In this document: positions 18,882 through 29,204 of the stretch, piece after piece | Position numbering within the stretch: the stretch's first letter is position 1 | How the letters are laid out: the number at the start of each line of letters is the position of its first letter | NCBI GenBank assembly: GCA_937891975.1 | Contig: CALAUA010000014.1 | Span: 124,001-188,000 of the forward strand | Reading direction: 5' to 3' | Source of the DNA: an uncultured Bacteroidales bacterium | GTDB lineage: Bacteria > Bacteroidota > Bacteroidia > Bacteroidales > Paludibacteraceae | DNA: 64,000 nucleotides | Position numbers and translations under genes: made by a program | Notes under the pieces: generated by a model | Seen by the model: the letters and a program-made list of their open reading frames with translations, nothing else | Database searches by the model: none | What the model was told of the DNA's origin: nothing

Positions 18882-20747
18882 CTAATTCTGTAGCGTATGA
18901 CCTAAAATGGTGTATTTTTTTCCTTCTCGATGGATGAACAATTGACCATTTTGAATGATTTTAGTGGTTCTTATATTATCTATTGCCGTTGGGTTAACTG
19001 AAGTAGAAATTTTGTCTTCCGTTATTGCTGCACTCGTAGCTGTTAGATAATAATCATTGACTTTGGAAAGATAAATATCTTTTAGTTGCTTACCCTCCGC
19101 ATTGTTGTTGAAGATAAAGTTCGCGGGGAATACTGATGCATCTACGGGAAAATCCTGATAGATAACGCCATTCTTTTTTATTGTACCAGCAGGTCGAATT
19201 CCTGGCCACCCACCGATGATATCATTTCTCCCCTCTGCCCATGCATAGAGGGCTGTTTGGCTCCAACCCGTTTGATTGTTGATATAGATATGATACGTCG
19301 TAACCGGTGCAGGCGAAATATCGTTGGTATATACGTGATAGCCCTTTCCAATAAGGTGTATAGTAGAAGTACTGTTAATATCTACCGTTGTAGTAGCGAA
19401 ACTAGAGCCAATGGTTTGGCTATCAATTACGCGTTCATACGTACCCGAAGTAATACTGGACAAGCGGACGTCCACAGGATTATCGCTCAAATTAATTACC
19501 ACAATAACTCTATTATCACCTTTCTGCTTTTCGAAGGCAAATACCGAAGAATGATTGGTGGATAGAAGACGCGTAGTTGCACGCTCTGCGGCATTACCAT
19601 CCGCCAACGCGGGCTGCGTATGCTTGAGTGCCACCAAGGCGCGGATAGTATTTGCCAAAGGCACATTTACCGTATTCCAATCAATGCTGTTACGTTCAAA
19701 GTAATTCAGAATCTTGGTTTGTCCTATTTCTTGCCCATTATAAAGCAATGGCATACCGCAAAAAGTGAAATACATCACTGTGAGTGGTGCTACATTATTG
19801 CCCAAAACGGTCATATAATTATCGCTGAAATTATTCCCAATATCATCATGATTGGTGATATAAGTCATGCGGCTCATTTGACTATATTTCTCATTCAGCA
19901 TTGACAACATGGAGTTGGCTGCGCTGTTAAGAGCGGAAGCATTACTACCTTTCCCTACTGACTTAATAGCATCCGCAAAGCCCCATGCATAGTCGTAGCG
20001 GAAACCTGCCGAGAATAGATTGTTCGAGGAGTTGGATACGTTGGAATCCGAAAAGTCGGCTTCCGCCAAGAACTCTACTCGCTTGCCACGAGTATTATTC
20101 TGCAATGCATCGATAGCACGCTTCAAGAAATTGGCTCCTATCCATGTGGAGGATACATAATCACAGCGAAAACCATCTATATCGGCTTGATTTACCCAAT
20201 ACAGCATAGCATCAATCATAGCATCCGCTAAGCCCGATGAGGTACGGAAATCCAATTGATAGACATCGCCAAATGCAGGAGGACTCTGAATCACCCCATT
20301 GATACGATGGTAATATTCGGGATGAGAATATACCCATCCGTGGTCTTTAGCTGTATGATTAGGCACCCAGTCTAGCCACACTTTCATACCCAAATCATGT
20401 GCTGCCAACACAAAAGACTGCAAATTGGCCATTGTGCCATGATGGGGATTTACCGCCTTATAATCTTTGACGGCATAAGGGCTGCCGAGTGTACCTATTT
20501 TGCTCACTTCGCCACGTGGATGAATAGGCATGAGCCAAATAATATCTATCCCTAACTTCCGCAACTCAGGTAATCGCTGCTGAGCAGCAGCGAGAGTTCC
20601 CTGAGATGTGAAGTCGTATAAGTTCAACTCATAAATCACACGATTATTGTCGGAGATGGGCTCCGTATCATCTACCGTCAACACAGCAGACATAGGAGCC
20701 ACCACCGCCAATAATAGTAGTAATATGAGGTATAAACGTTTTACCAT
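18882..20747 (-). CDS. Secreted GH13 alpha-amylase with CBM26 and C-terminal sorting-like tail
   Basis: 621 residues. Signal peptide type I to about residue 21, no lipobox. The GH13 barrel spans ~30-400, with the nucleophile D196 (GFRCDY), the acid/base E229 (LAEAD) and the transition-state stabiliser D301 (TNHDD). A small beta domain follows to ~470. A CBM26-like starch-binding module (~475-565) shows YHIYINNQTGW and GGWPG. The last ~27 residues carry the shared tail (IIQNGQLFI...LG). Last gene of the alpha-glucan operon, 9 bp after the CBM26 gene. SusG, the usual surface amylase, is a lipoprotein, so this enzyme reaches its place by another route. Confidence 0.9.
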   Translation of the reverse strand: MVKRLYLILLLLLAVVAPMSAVLTVDDTEPISDNNRVIYELNLYDFTSQGTLAAAQQRLPELRKLGIDIIWLMPIHPRGEVSKIGTLGSPYAVKDYKAVNPHHGTMANLQSFVLAAHDLGMKVWLDWVPNHTAKDHGWVYSHPEYYHRINGVIQSPPAFGDVYQLDFRTSSGLADAMIDAMLYWVNQADIDGFRCDYVSSTWIGANFLKRAIDALQNNTRGKRVEFLAEADFSDSNVSNSSNNLFSAGFRYDYAWGFADAIKSVGKGSNASALNSAANSMLSMLNEKYSQMSRMTYITNHDDIGNNFSDNYMTVLGNNVAPLTVMYFTFCGMPLLYNGQEIGQTKILNYFERNSIDWNTVNVPLANTIRALVALKHTQPALADGNAAERATTRLLSTNHSSVFAFEKQKGDNRVIVVINLSDNPVDVRLSSITSGTYERVIDSQTIGSSFATTTVDINSTSTIHLIGKGYHVYTNDISPAPVTTYHIYINNQTGWSQTALYAWAEGRNDIIGGWPGIRPAGTIKKNGVIYQDFPVDASVFPANFIFNNNAEGKQLKDIYLSKVNDYYLTATSAAITEDKISTSVNPTAIDNIRTTKIIQNGQLFIHREGKKYTILGHTLQN

Positions 20748-20756
20748 CGAATGATA

Positions 20757-21563
20757 TTACATTTGTGTGCCAAGTGCATTGTAAGTCTTGCCGTCTAATT
20801 GAATAAACAATTGACCATTTTGCATGAACTTCACAGCACCTTTCTTATCTACTATAACTTGGTCAACAGCAGCTCCCACAGCACCTTCTGTCACAGCAGC
20901 ATCGGTAACGGTCAGATAATAGTCGCGTGCCTCATTGATGGTGAAATACAAACGCTTATCACCATCTACACCCTCACCCACATTGTTGTGGATAATCAGA
21001 TTCAAGTTAGGAGCCGATTTTTCTACTTGGAATTCATACACACTGTATGTCACGCCATCCTTCACTTCGGTAGGGGCTGTTGTGGCGCCTGGCCATCCGC
21101 CAAATGCTTCTAAATTGCCATACGCATAGATGTCGAATGTAGCCCAACCAGTTTGGTTGTTCACATATAGTTTATGGGTGGCATATTCTATTGTTTCGCC
21201 ATAGCTCATCCAAACTCCCCATGGTTCTTCCCAAGTTGTCACACGGAACATATTTTTATCTGCAGGAATACCTGTTTCTGCACGGTTCCATACTGCATCC
21301 CAAGGTTTCGTAATATCAAACTTAGCAGGATCATTGCGCAAAAAAATGATACCAGTAGCAGCATCTGGGATTTCTGCTTGGAACACAGTACCCTCTACGA
21401 GAGTAAATTCATATGCAGCGCCCTCAGCTTCTCCAGCATATGCCCATGCTGAAAATTTAGGATTGTCAACAGCCCAAATGTTAGCATCCAAATAAATAGT
21501 ACGTGCACTGACGTTCATCACCATGGCAAATACCATTGCCATCACAAGAGTAATTTTTTTCAT
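20757..21563 (-). CDS. Secreted CBM26-type starch-binding protein with tail
   Basis: 268 residues with a type I signal peptide (to SA-R, ~21) and no catalytic domain. A first beta-sandwich module lies at ~22-125 (TIYLDANIWAVD, AGIIFLRND-like stretch). A CBM26-like module lies at ~130-225 with HKLYVNNQTGWATFDIY and FGGWPG, matching the module of the neighbouring amylase. The shared tail closes the protein (FMQNGQLFI). It probably binds starch outside the cell, alone or as a partner of the amylase encoded 9 bp downstream. Confidence 0.8.
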   Translation of the reverse strand: MKKITLVMAMVFAMVMNVSARTIYLDANIWAVDNPKFSAWAYAGEAEGAAYEFTLVEGTVFQAEIPDAATGIIFLRNDPAKFDITKPWDAVWNRAETGIPADKNMFRVTTWEEPWGVWMSYGETIEYATHKLYVNNQTGWATFDIYAYGNLEAFGGWPGATTAPTEVKDGVTYSVYEFQVEKSAPNLNLIIHNNVGEGVDGDKRLYFTINEARDYYLTVTDAAVTEGAVGAAVDQVIVDKKGAVKFMQNGQLFIQLDGKTYNALGTQM

Positions 21564-21613
21564 AACTTTTTGATTTTAGAGTTAATAATTAAGTTGTTTT
21601 GAAGAAATTCTGG

Positions 21614-22936
21614 TTATATACCTTTCTTATATATTCTATATTCTCGAGATTTCAAAGTAGTCACTTTATCCATAACTACTTTTTCTCCCGTCAATAAGTC
21701 TTGCACCTCCACGCCCTCGTAACGCATAGGCAGTTTCACCTCTTGTTCGCTATTGGCTGTATTACAAATCACTAACAGCGTCTTTTCGCCTAACGTGTAC
21801 TCTACGTATGGCACACGTGTTGCCAAACTGCCTAATGTCTGTTTGCCACCACGTAGGTCCTGGGTTTGATGGTATGCCTTCATTATTGCCACCAACGCAT
21901 CGCGTGTAGTATTTTCAGACTTGAAATCCATTACATTGTATTCAAAGAAACTCAGGGTGTTCATATATCCTAATTCTTGCGATGAATAAATCATCGGTAC
22001 TCCCCCCATGAATGCTGCCAAGCAGAAAGCAGACAATTCACCAGCAGCATCGCGATAAATAGACGCTGGTGCTTTTGTTGCCATTTCATCGTGCGTAGTC
22101 ACATAGCGCATACGCTCTTTGCCGATGGGGGTAGCATTGTATTCTGCATTTGAAGCTGATACTAACGAATTAAAAGTACCATTTCCGCTATAGAGTTCCT
22201 CAATTGCATATAAATAACTCCAGCTATAGAGTAAATCAAATCCTACATCGTAATGACGTGCATCACTCGTTTCTGCCAACATCAACGCATTAGGTTTTAG
22301 TTCTCGTATTGCGTTATTCACACTTTGCCACCAATCTAGTGGTACACCACCCGCATAGTCGCAGCGATAACCATCTATATCTGCCTCTTTTATCCAATAC
22401 AACATACAATCTCTCATCGCATCGCCCACGGCAGGAATATCAAAATTCAGGAATGTAACATCTGCCCATGCTTGTTCATCGGCTGTACTTGGACCTTGAT
22501 ACCATTCTGGATGAGATGTTGTCCACACATTATCCCATGATGTATGATTTGCAATCCAATCCATGATAACCAACATTTCATTTTTATGGCATGTAGCGAC
22601 CAAACTCTTCAAATCATCTAGTGTCCCCAACTTAGGATCCACTGCACGATAATCTCGTACGCAATAAGGTGATCCTATTGCTTTGCTGTCTTCACCACGT
22701 GGATGGATAGGCATCAGCCATAATACATTCACACCCATCTCTCGCAATGTTGGTACGTATGCTTCGATTGCTTGCAACGCATTCTCTTCGGCAAACAAAC
22801 GTTCGTTGCACTCATAAATAACGGTACTATTTGCCTTACGCAATGCCGCTTCTTCACCCCCGATGATATTGATATTTCTCTGTTCACATGCTACCAACAT
22901 ACATGCGAGTAAAATCCATAGATACTTTGTTTTCAT
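21614..22936 (-). CDS. GH13 alpha-amylase lipoprotein (SusG-like)
   Basis: 440 residues with lipobox LVAC near residue 17. A compact GH13 barrel shows WLMPIHPRGE, the nucleophile D193 (GYRCDY), acid/base E222 (LAETSD) and stabiliser D283 (THDEM), then a small C-terminal beta domain and no starch-binding module. It is likely the surface or periplasmic amylase of the operon. Its ATG overlaps the TGA of the SusE-like gene (ATGA), so the two are probably translationally coupled. No sorting-like tail. Confidence 0.9.
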   Translation of the reverse strand: MKTKYLWILLACMLVACEQRNINIIGGEEAALRKANSTVIYECNERLFAEENALQAIEAYVPTLREMGVNVLWLMPIHPRGEDSKAIGSPYCVRDYRAVDPKLGTLDDLKSLVATCHKNEMLVIMDWIANHTSWDNVWTTSHPEWYQGPSTADEQAWADVTFLNFDIPAVGDAMRDCMLYWIKEADIDGYRCDYAGGVPLDWWQSVNNAIRELKPNALMLAETSDARHYDVGFDLLYSWSYLYAIEELYSGNGTFNSLVSASNAEYNATPIGKERMRYVTTHDEMATKAPASIYRDAAGELSAFCLAAFMGGVPMIYSSQELGYMNTLSFFEYNVMDFKSENTTRDALVAIMKAYHQTQDLRGGKQTLGSLATRVPYVEYTLGEKTLLVICNTANSEQEVKLPMRYEGVEVQDLLTGEKVVMDKVTTLKSREYRIYKKGI

Positions 22937-24441
22937 TTTCTTCCTTGTATTTGTGCAGCCACTTGCAAAGGTGTCACACCTGTGTCTGCTATTTTCAAAT
23001 AATATTCGTTAATAGAGTCTGTCGCAACGATGTTATAGTCACTCAATTGCGTTCCATTGCCATTATTCACTATCAAATTCAATGCATCATTCACATAGCA
23101 ATTAATGGTCGTGTGCAACAATGGTAGTCCCAATATCTCGATTGTATCCATCGTGTTAAGTGGCATTCCTGGCCAATCACCAAATACCTCTTGAGAGCCC
23201 CAAGCAAATATCCCCAATGTATATTCTACTGGATTACCCAGTGAATCCACACCATGACTCAGCGTATCTGTAGCATCATATAAATAGAGTTCTACGATTG
23301 CTTCTTCCTTGGGTTTGGCTTGTGGGTCATACCACACCACATCTCCTGGATTCTCTGGGTCTGCTATCTCGCTCACAGCGCCATCACCTATGTACAGATA
23401 AATATCCTCACCTATCGTGTATGCATAATCATCCAATTGACTGGCACCATTATTACTAAATATCAAATTCTCATTGAGTCCAGTATTCGCTTCACCCATG
23501 TCAAAATATATGTAAGTATATTCACCTATTGTAGCCGTTCCTCCCACTTTCATACCAGGCCATCCACCATTCAAATCGTTGACATCACCCCACATATACA
23601 ATGTAGTATTCATACCCCAATTCATTCCATCCAGTACATATACTACTGCGCCATCATGCTCCACAGTACTAGATGCTGAAATTGCTTCTATAGTACCATC
23701 AGCATGAATATGCAAATAGATATTTTCTTCCAGCAGTACTGGACCATAGTCCGCCAACTGATTGGTACCATTATCACTGAATATCAACGTTTCACTCAAT
23801 CCTTTATTATCTTCTCCTGTATCAAAATACGTGTATTCTACGCCGTTGATGGTCTCTTTACCTGTTGGTTTCATACCTGGCCATGCACCATTTAGGTCAT
23901 TGATTTCGCCATACATATATAACGATAAGTCTGCAAATCCGCTCTCGTCTAATACATATATCACCATACCATCGTGCTTAATGGTTTCTTCTGCATTGCT
24001 GAAGTAAGAGGCCCAACGATTACTCCATACATTGGTTCGTGTGCCCACTGTTACATCCAATTGATGAAGCATAGGTTTACCTTGAACATCGCATTCTGCA
24101 CCCTCTTTTACACTCACAAACGAGAAACCATCTTTTAATGTTTTGCCATTAACAAAATCTTCAGGCTGGAGGTAAATGCCCCATTTCGAATCAGAATGTT
24201 GTGCTTTTTCTAATTTCCATTCTAATTGACCAACGGCTGTAGTGTCATTTAAACCATTAAAGGCACCAAAAATATAAATCTCATCATCAGCAGTCGTACC
24301 TGTGGGTGCAATCAACTCCAATAAGATTGCATTCGCACGAATCTCAAACTGCGGTTGCTCGTGATCAAATTCTACGGGATCAGATTGGCATCCTACCAAT
24401 ATTCCCACCAATGCCACTAGGGCTATCAATATCTTTTTCAT
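22933..24441 (-). CDS. SusE-like surface lipoprotein with CBM26 repeats
   Basis: 502 residues with lipobox LVGC near residue 18. An N-terminal SusE-type region (~30-150, IYIFGAFNGLND) is followed by three modules with CBM26-like motifs near residues 184, 295 and 420 ([AGD]-WPGM). The first two modules are close internal duplicates (LYM[YW]G[ED][IV]NDLNG.WPGMK and LIFS[DN]NG). It fits a multivalent surface glycan-binding protein next to SusD. Canonical SusE and SusF use other starch-binding folds, so this is a functional analogue more than an orthologue. Confidence 0.85.
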   Translation of the reverse strand: MKKILIALVALVGILVGCQSDPVEFDHEQPQFEIRANAILLELIAPTGTTADDEIYIFGAFNGLNDTTAVGQLEWKLEKAQHSDSKWGIYLQPEDFVNGKTLKDGFSFVSVKEGAECDVQGKPMLHQLDVTVGTRTNVWSNRWASYFSNAEETIKHDGMVIYVLDESGFADLSLYMYGEINDLNGAWPGMKPTGKETINGVEYTYFDTGEDNKGLSETLIFSDNGTNQLADYGPVLLEENIYLHIHADGTIEAISASSTVEHDGAVVYVLDGMNWGMNTTLYMWGDVNDLNGGWPGMKVGGTATIGEYTYIYFDMGEANTGLNENLIFSNNGASQLDDYAYTIGEDIYLYIGDGAVSEIADPENPGDVVWYDPQAKPKEEAIVELYLYDATDTLSHGVDSLGNPVEYTLGIFAWGSQEVFGDWPGMPLNTMDTIEILGLPLLHTTINCYVNDALNLIVNNGNGTQLSDYNIVATDSINEYYLKIADTGVTPLQVAAQIQGRK

Positions 24442-24444
24442 AAC

Positions 24445-24465
24445 TTTTCCGTTTTCAGTTTTCCG
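24445..24465. repeat. 7-bp-period repeat between the SusE-like and SusD genes
   Basis: ttttccg, ttttcag, ttttccg in exact register, filling the 25-bp spacer between two operon genes. Confidence 0.8.
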
Positions 24466-24466
24466 T

Positions 24467-26257
24467 TTAATAATTCGGATTTTGCTTTAGTCCAGGATTC
24501 ACACTAATAGCACTAGCTGGCAGTGGGAACCATTCGTATTTCCTATCGCGCTTAGCAGGATATAGTACTCCATCGTCCGTCGCACGACCAAAGAACCACC
24601 ACTGTCCTTGTGTAAACATATCAAAGCGGCGCAAATCTGTTCTGCGGCGACGCCCCTCGCTGAGGAATTCTTGTCCCCATTGGTCAAGCATCCACATCTC
24701 ATCAATCGTTTTGATACGACCATAGTCTTTAGCATCTGCTTCGCTCTTGAAATATCGTTTTCTTACTTGTAACACCAATTGCTCAGCGGCAGGTGCATCA
24801 CCAGCACGTAGTTTGCACTCTGCCAATGTGTAGTACACTTCTGCCCAACGGAATTCCACATCATCTATATCTTGGAAGTCTTTGCCCTCGCTCTCAGGAT
24901 AAATTGGATATCTCACTAAACGTACCCCCGAATTAGTTTGTCCCCAACGTGGTGACATCACAGGTTCCAACGGACGTCCAATGGTAGTCGCACCCTCAAA
25001 TTGTCCTACTTGGTCAGTATAATACAAATCCATTCCATCTCTATCTGCATCTGCTTTCAACACTTCACCAGTTCCCCATGAAGCTTTCTGCAATCCGCGC
25101 AAGAAAATTCCTTGGTAATTACCATCTGTCCACTGGTAGTTACCCTTGCGCACATCCTTATCTGAAAAACGCTCATATACAGCACCAAGACGATCGTTGT
25201 AAGGGGGGTCTAGGAAACATACAGGATTCTCCGAATATCCTAAAGTAGGATTCACCGTGCCTGAGTTATCATACGATGGTGCCAAGCAACAGCAGTTCCA
25301 TGCAGACTGAGTGGACGCGAAATTGAAATACTCTGAATAGGTATAGGCCAAGAATGGCATATCGCGCATCCAACCTGCATTCAGTTGTCCGTTCTCCATA
25401 GCAAAAGCCATCACCACCTCAGGGCAAGTGGTATTGGTCACATGATAAATATCACGATAATCATTTGCCAATTGATAGGTACCATAGTCCCCATCTAGCA
25501 ACGCTTGAGCCAATTCTGCGCACTCATCGAAACGTGCCACACCTGTAAACACCTCCGAGTTGAGCAACATACGCATCTTAATCATTCTATTTACCGCCTG
25601 ATTCATGCGATTGCGAGTAGCATTGCTACCATCCTCTTTACTTAGGTAAGCAAAACTCTCATCCAACTCAGTACAGATAAACGAATATACTTTTTCACAA
25701 CCCTTTTGGAAGTCCACATCGGCAGATCCTGGAATGACACCATCAGTCGATACGTACAAGGGTATAGCTCCTCCCCATAACTCAAAGCAGTTGTAGTATG
25801 CCCAAGCACGTAAAGTGCGAATTTCTGAGATATATGACACGCGCTTCTCTTCGGTGATACCAATTTCGGCAATGTCGATATTTTCCAAATCATGAATCAA
25901 TGTATTGCAAAGTCCGATAGTGGACCATGCCGTTTCCCATGTCGAACGAATAATCTTCGACTCAGCCGTCCATGTATGCGTAGAAATCACCGTTTTCTCA
26001 CCTTCATCGTATCCCCACAATCCACCATTCCATACACGCCATGCCACTTGGTCTGCTGAAAACTCATTCAGATACCAAAAGTATTCCAAATAACTCATCG
26101 CAGCATTGCCGTATATGGCCGCCACAGCTCCCTTTATCGAAGCCTCGTTTTGGTAATATACCGTGGCATCAAGTCTATCAAATACTTGCTCATTCATATC
26201 GCATGCCGACATCGCACATACCAATGCGGCAACTAATATATATACTTTTGTTTTCAT
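24467..26257 (-). CDS. susD: SusD/RagB-family glycan-binding lipoprotein
   Basis: 596 residues, lipobox MSAC near residue 19. N-terminal TPR-like region (RTLRAWAYYNCFELWGG split over neighbouring residues) and the typical C-terminal block with FRWAEVYYTLAECKLRAGD, RRRTDLRRF and the closing FPLPASAISVNPGLKQNPNY. It forms the lid of the SusC pore and hands starch oligosaccharides to it. The start is 4 bp after the SusC stop. The specificity is inferred from the surrounding GH97, GH13 and CBM26 genes. Confidence 0.95.
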   Translation of the reverse strand: MKTKVYILVAALVCAMSACDMNEQVFDRLDATVYYQNEASIKGAVAAIYGNAAMSYLEYFWYLNEFSADQVAWRVWNGGLWGYDEGEKTVISTHTWTAESKIIRSTWETAWSTIGLCNTLIHDLENIDIAEIGITEEKRVSYISEIRTLRAWAYYNCFELWGGAIPLYVSTDGVIPGSADVDFQKGCEKVYSFICTELDESFAYLSKEDGSNATRNRMNQAVNRMIKMRMLLNSEVFTGVARFDECAELAQALLDGDYGTYQLANDYRDIYHVTNTTCPEVVMAFAMENGQLNAGWMRDMPFLAYTYSEYFNFASTQSAWNCCCLAPSYDNSGTVNPTLGYSENPVCFLDPPYNDRLGAVYERFSDKDVRKGNYQWTDGNYQGIFLRGLQKASWGTGEVLKADADRDGMDLYYTDQVGQFEGATTIGRPLEPVMSPRWGQTNSGVRLVRYPIYPESEGKDFQDIDDVEFRWAEVYYTLAECKLRAGDAPAAEQLVLQVRKRYFKSEADAKDYGRIKTIDEMWMLDQWGQEFLSEGRRRRTDLRRFDMFTQGQWWFFGRATDDGVLYPAKRDRKYEWFPLPASAISVNPGLKQNPNY

Positions 26258-26261
26258 ACTA

Positions 26262-29186
26262 TTAATGTAAATTTAATGTAACACCCAAACATAATTGTGT
26301 AGCAGTAGGGTAGGCTGACGATACATCCACACCAGGTGTAATGCCAGTCACAGCCACTATACTTGGATCGTTGCCCGAATAGCGTGTCATTGTAGCAATA
26401 TTCTTAGCAGCTACATATAGGCGTAATCCATCTACTACTTTGTCTTTCCATTGCCAATTATAACCTACTGTTATATTATCCAACTTAAAGTACGAACCAT
26501 CTTCTAAGAAGTAACTTGAGATATTTCCACCACCTGTACGTACCATTTTGTCGGTCGTATAAGCCGTTTTCAGCACATTATCTGTACCACAACCTTGCAA
26601 TCCCATACCATACTTACGCATGTTGAAGATATCAAAGTCAAAGGCACCTGTAAATAATATTGATACATCAAAGTTGTGGAAACTAAGTGAGTTCGACCAA
26701 CTCATTGTATGTTTTGGAGCACCATTACCTATGTATCGTTTCCATGTCGGATCGGCATTGCTAATCAATTGTTCTTTACCCTCATTGTCATATACATACA
26801 TGTTGCCATCCAAATCTACACCAGCAAACTCATAACCGTAGAACTGGCCTACCTCACCGCCTTCTTCAACGCGGAAGAAATACTCTGAAGTACCCACACC
26901 TGGCTTTTGATACAATTCCAAATACGATGCTTGATACACATCATTGCTCAGTTTGGTTAGATATGTACGACCATACGAATAGTTTACGCCCGAGTTCCAT
27001 GTGAAGTTCTTCTTCTTTATTACATCGGCATTCAAACATACCTCTATACCGCGGTTGGTGGTAGTACCCACATTTACCAAGATGGTATTATACACATATG
27101 GTGGCTGAGGAGCTGTATAATTATATAACAAGTCTGGTGACTGACGAATATAATATTCCACGCTACCACGTAGGCGATTCCACAAATCGAAATCCACACC
27201 AATATTATACGATACCGACTTTTCCCAACTCAACAATGGATTGGCGTTATTAGATGGCGCATAACCTGTCACCCATTCTCCATCCATAAAGTACTGATAC
27301 TTGGTAGAGTAGGTTGCCAATGATTGATACGATGAACCTGGCTCACGACCTGTTACACCAAACGAGAAACGAGGTTTCAGACTCTTCACCACCTCACCTG
27401 CAGAATCCATAAAACTAGCTTCCATCATCTCCCATGCTATACTAGCAGATGGGAAATTACCCCAACGACTATTCACACCAAACTTGGTACTTGCTTCGCG
27501 GCGAATACTTGCACTCACAAATAGCATATCACGCCAGTTGTAGTTTACACGCCCAAAAAAACCAAAGAGTGATGATTGTGTTTGACCAGTCCAGATATTG
27601 GCGAGTCCATCTTTCAACCACGCACCAGCAGCAATATCATACCATTTGGTATTATCAAAAGTAAAATCACGGTTTTCTGCACCTACTTGCTCATAGCGAT
27701 ATTGCTCCCATGATGTTCCAGCCACCACGCGCAACACGTGGTCATCCACTTGCAAATCATAATTGACCAACCAATCCAAATGGTGAGTTTGATTTTTCTG
27801 ATAATTCACATGCGCACGACCTTTATAGCCCCCCCAGTAGCTCTCGTTCGACAACGATGATGCATAGGTATTTGACTTCAGATCGTTGTAATCCAATGCA
27901 TATGTTACCGATGTATTTAAGTTGTGATTCTCATCGCTATACAATTTCAACTTCAATCCCGCATTCGCCATCATATACAAGCGATGTCCATTCGACTCGG
28001 TTTCTTTCAGTCGTGTTACAGGGTTCACTGCACCAGTTACACCCGTGGGCTGATAGTAGCTCCCATCCTCATTATATACTGGTATTGTTGGATTCATACC
28101 TAGTGCATTATCGAACTGACCATTATCACCCCATTTCTCATCCACACGACGCCCCACAATACCTGCCGAAATAGTCAAATAATCTTTCAGCACTTTCTGT
28201 TCCATAGAAAATCTACCACCATATTCCTGACGATGACTTACTATATCCAGACCATTGGCATTCTTATACGTGATACTAGCTGTATATGAACCACCTTTGG
28301 TCGAAGCAGCCACATTCACATATTGGTTGATATCATATGCCATCGGGCGTGTAATCTCGCTATACCAATCGGTATTAGCACCATAGTCTGTACCGCGGCG
28401 TGAACGGCGAAACTCATCCGCCGTCAGCACCTGAGCATGTGGTTTAGCTACACTACCACCAAAATACGAATCATATGTCACCGATATTTTCCCCTGTTCG
28501 TTACCCCCCTTTTTGGTCGTAATCAGTACCACACCATTCGCGCCACGCGTACCATAGATAGCTGCACTCGCAGCGTCCTTCAGTACTGTGATACTCTCAA
28601 TATCCTGCGAACTCACATTGCGGATATCACCACCAGCTATACCATCAATCACATACAAAGGCGTGTTAGAGCCGCTCAACGAACCAGCACCACGAATCTG
28701 CAGAGCAGACGAGGCATTAGGGTCAGCAGCACTAGTGCTATTCACGGTCAAACCAGCTACTTTACCATTCAGCATTTCCAAGGGGTTATTCATCGGACCT
28801 TTTACAAAATCCTTCGAATCAATCTGTACAATCGAACTCGACACCTCTTTCTTACTCAAACTACCATAACCAATCACCACCACTTCTTCCATGCCAATGC
28901 TCATCTCTGCCATTACCACATCTATCTTCTGGCGAGCATCCACGGATATGGATTGGCTCTCGTAGCCCATATACGAAAACTCCAACACATCATCCGTATT
29001 TACGTGACTTAATTGATAGTTTCCGTCAAAATCAGTAATCGTACCATTGCTAGTACCCTTTACCATTACCGATGCACCAATGATGGCTTCACCATTCGTG
29101 TCAGTCACGGTTCCGCTCACATCCTGCGCATATGCCTGCACAAGTGCTCCATAAGCCAGAACAATGATCATAAGAAACTTTTTCAT
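26262..29186 (-). CDS. susC: SusC/RagA-family TonB-dependent receptor
   Basis: 974 residues. Signal peptide (to AYAQ, ~21), a carboxypeptidase-D regulatory-like domain at ~22-100 (GEAIIGASVMVKGT, DFDGNYQL), then a TonB box-like MEEVVVIGYG and plug (~110-230, LYVIDGIAGGDI, GTRGANGVVLITTKKG), and a 22-strand barrel ending in aromatic/leucine LGVTLNLH. The outer-membrane importer for alpha-glucan oligosaccharides. It starts 18 bp after the GH97 stop. There is no N-terminal anti-sigma-interaction domain, which agrees with control by the SusR-like protein. Confidence 0.95.
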   Translation of the reverse strand: MKKFLMIIVLAYGALVQAYAQDVSGTVTDTNGEAIIGASVMVKGTSNGTITDFDGNYQLSHVNTDDVLEFSYMGYESQSISVDARQKIDVVMAEMSIGMEEVVVIGYGSLSKKEVSSSIVQIDSKDFVKGPMNNPLEMLNGKVAGLTVNSTSAADPNASSALQIRGAGSLSGSNTPLYVIDGIAGGDIRNVSSQDIESITVLKDAASAAIYGTRGANGVVLITTKKGGNEQGKISVTYDSYFGGSVAKPHAQVLTADEFRRSRRGTDYGANTDWYSEITRPMAYDINQYVNVAASTKGGSYTASITYKNANGLDIVSHRQEYGGRFSMEQKVLKDYLTISAGIVGRRVDEKWGDNGQFDNALGMNPTIPVYNEDGSYYQPTGVTGAVNPVTRLKETESNGHRLYMMANAGLKLKLYSDENHNLNTSVTYALDYNDLKSNTYASSLSNESYWGGYKGRAHVNYQKNQTHHLDWLVNYDLQVDDHVLRVVAGTSWEQYRYEQVGAENRDFTFDNTKWYDIAAGAWLKDGLANIWTGQTQSSLFGFFGRVNYNWRDMLFVSASIRREASTKFGVNSRWGNFPSASIAWEMMEASFMDSAGEVVKSLKPRFSFGVTGREPGSSYQSLATYSTKYQYFMDGEWVTGYAPSNNANPLLSWEKSVSYNIGVDFDLWNRLRGSVEYYIRQSPDLLYNYTAPQPPYVYNTILVNVGTTTNRGIEVCLNADVIKKKNFTWNSGVNYSYGRTYLTKLSNDVYQASYLELYQKPGVGTSEYFFRVEEGGEVGQFYGYEFAGVDLDGNMYVYDNEGKEQLISNADPTWKRYIGNGAPKHTMSWSNSLSFHNFDVSILFTGAFDFDIFNMRKYGMGLQGCGTDNVLKTAYTTDKMVRTGGGNISSYFLEDGSYFKLDNITVGYNWQWKDKVVDGLRLYVAAKNIATMTRYSGNDPSIVAVTGITPGVDVSSAYPTATQLCLGVTLNLH

Positions 29187-29204
29187 AACATTTTATTATT
29201 TTAA

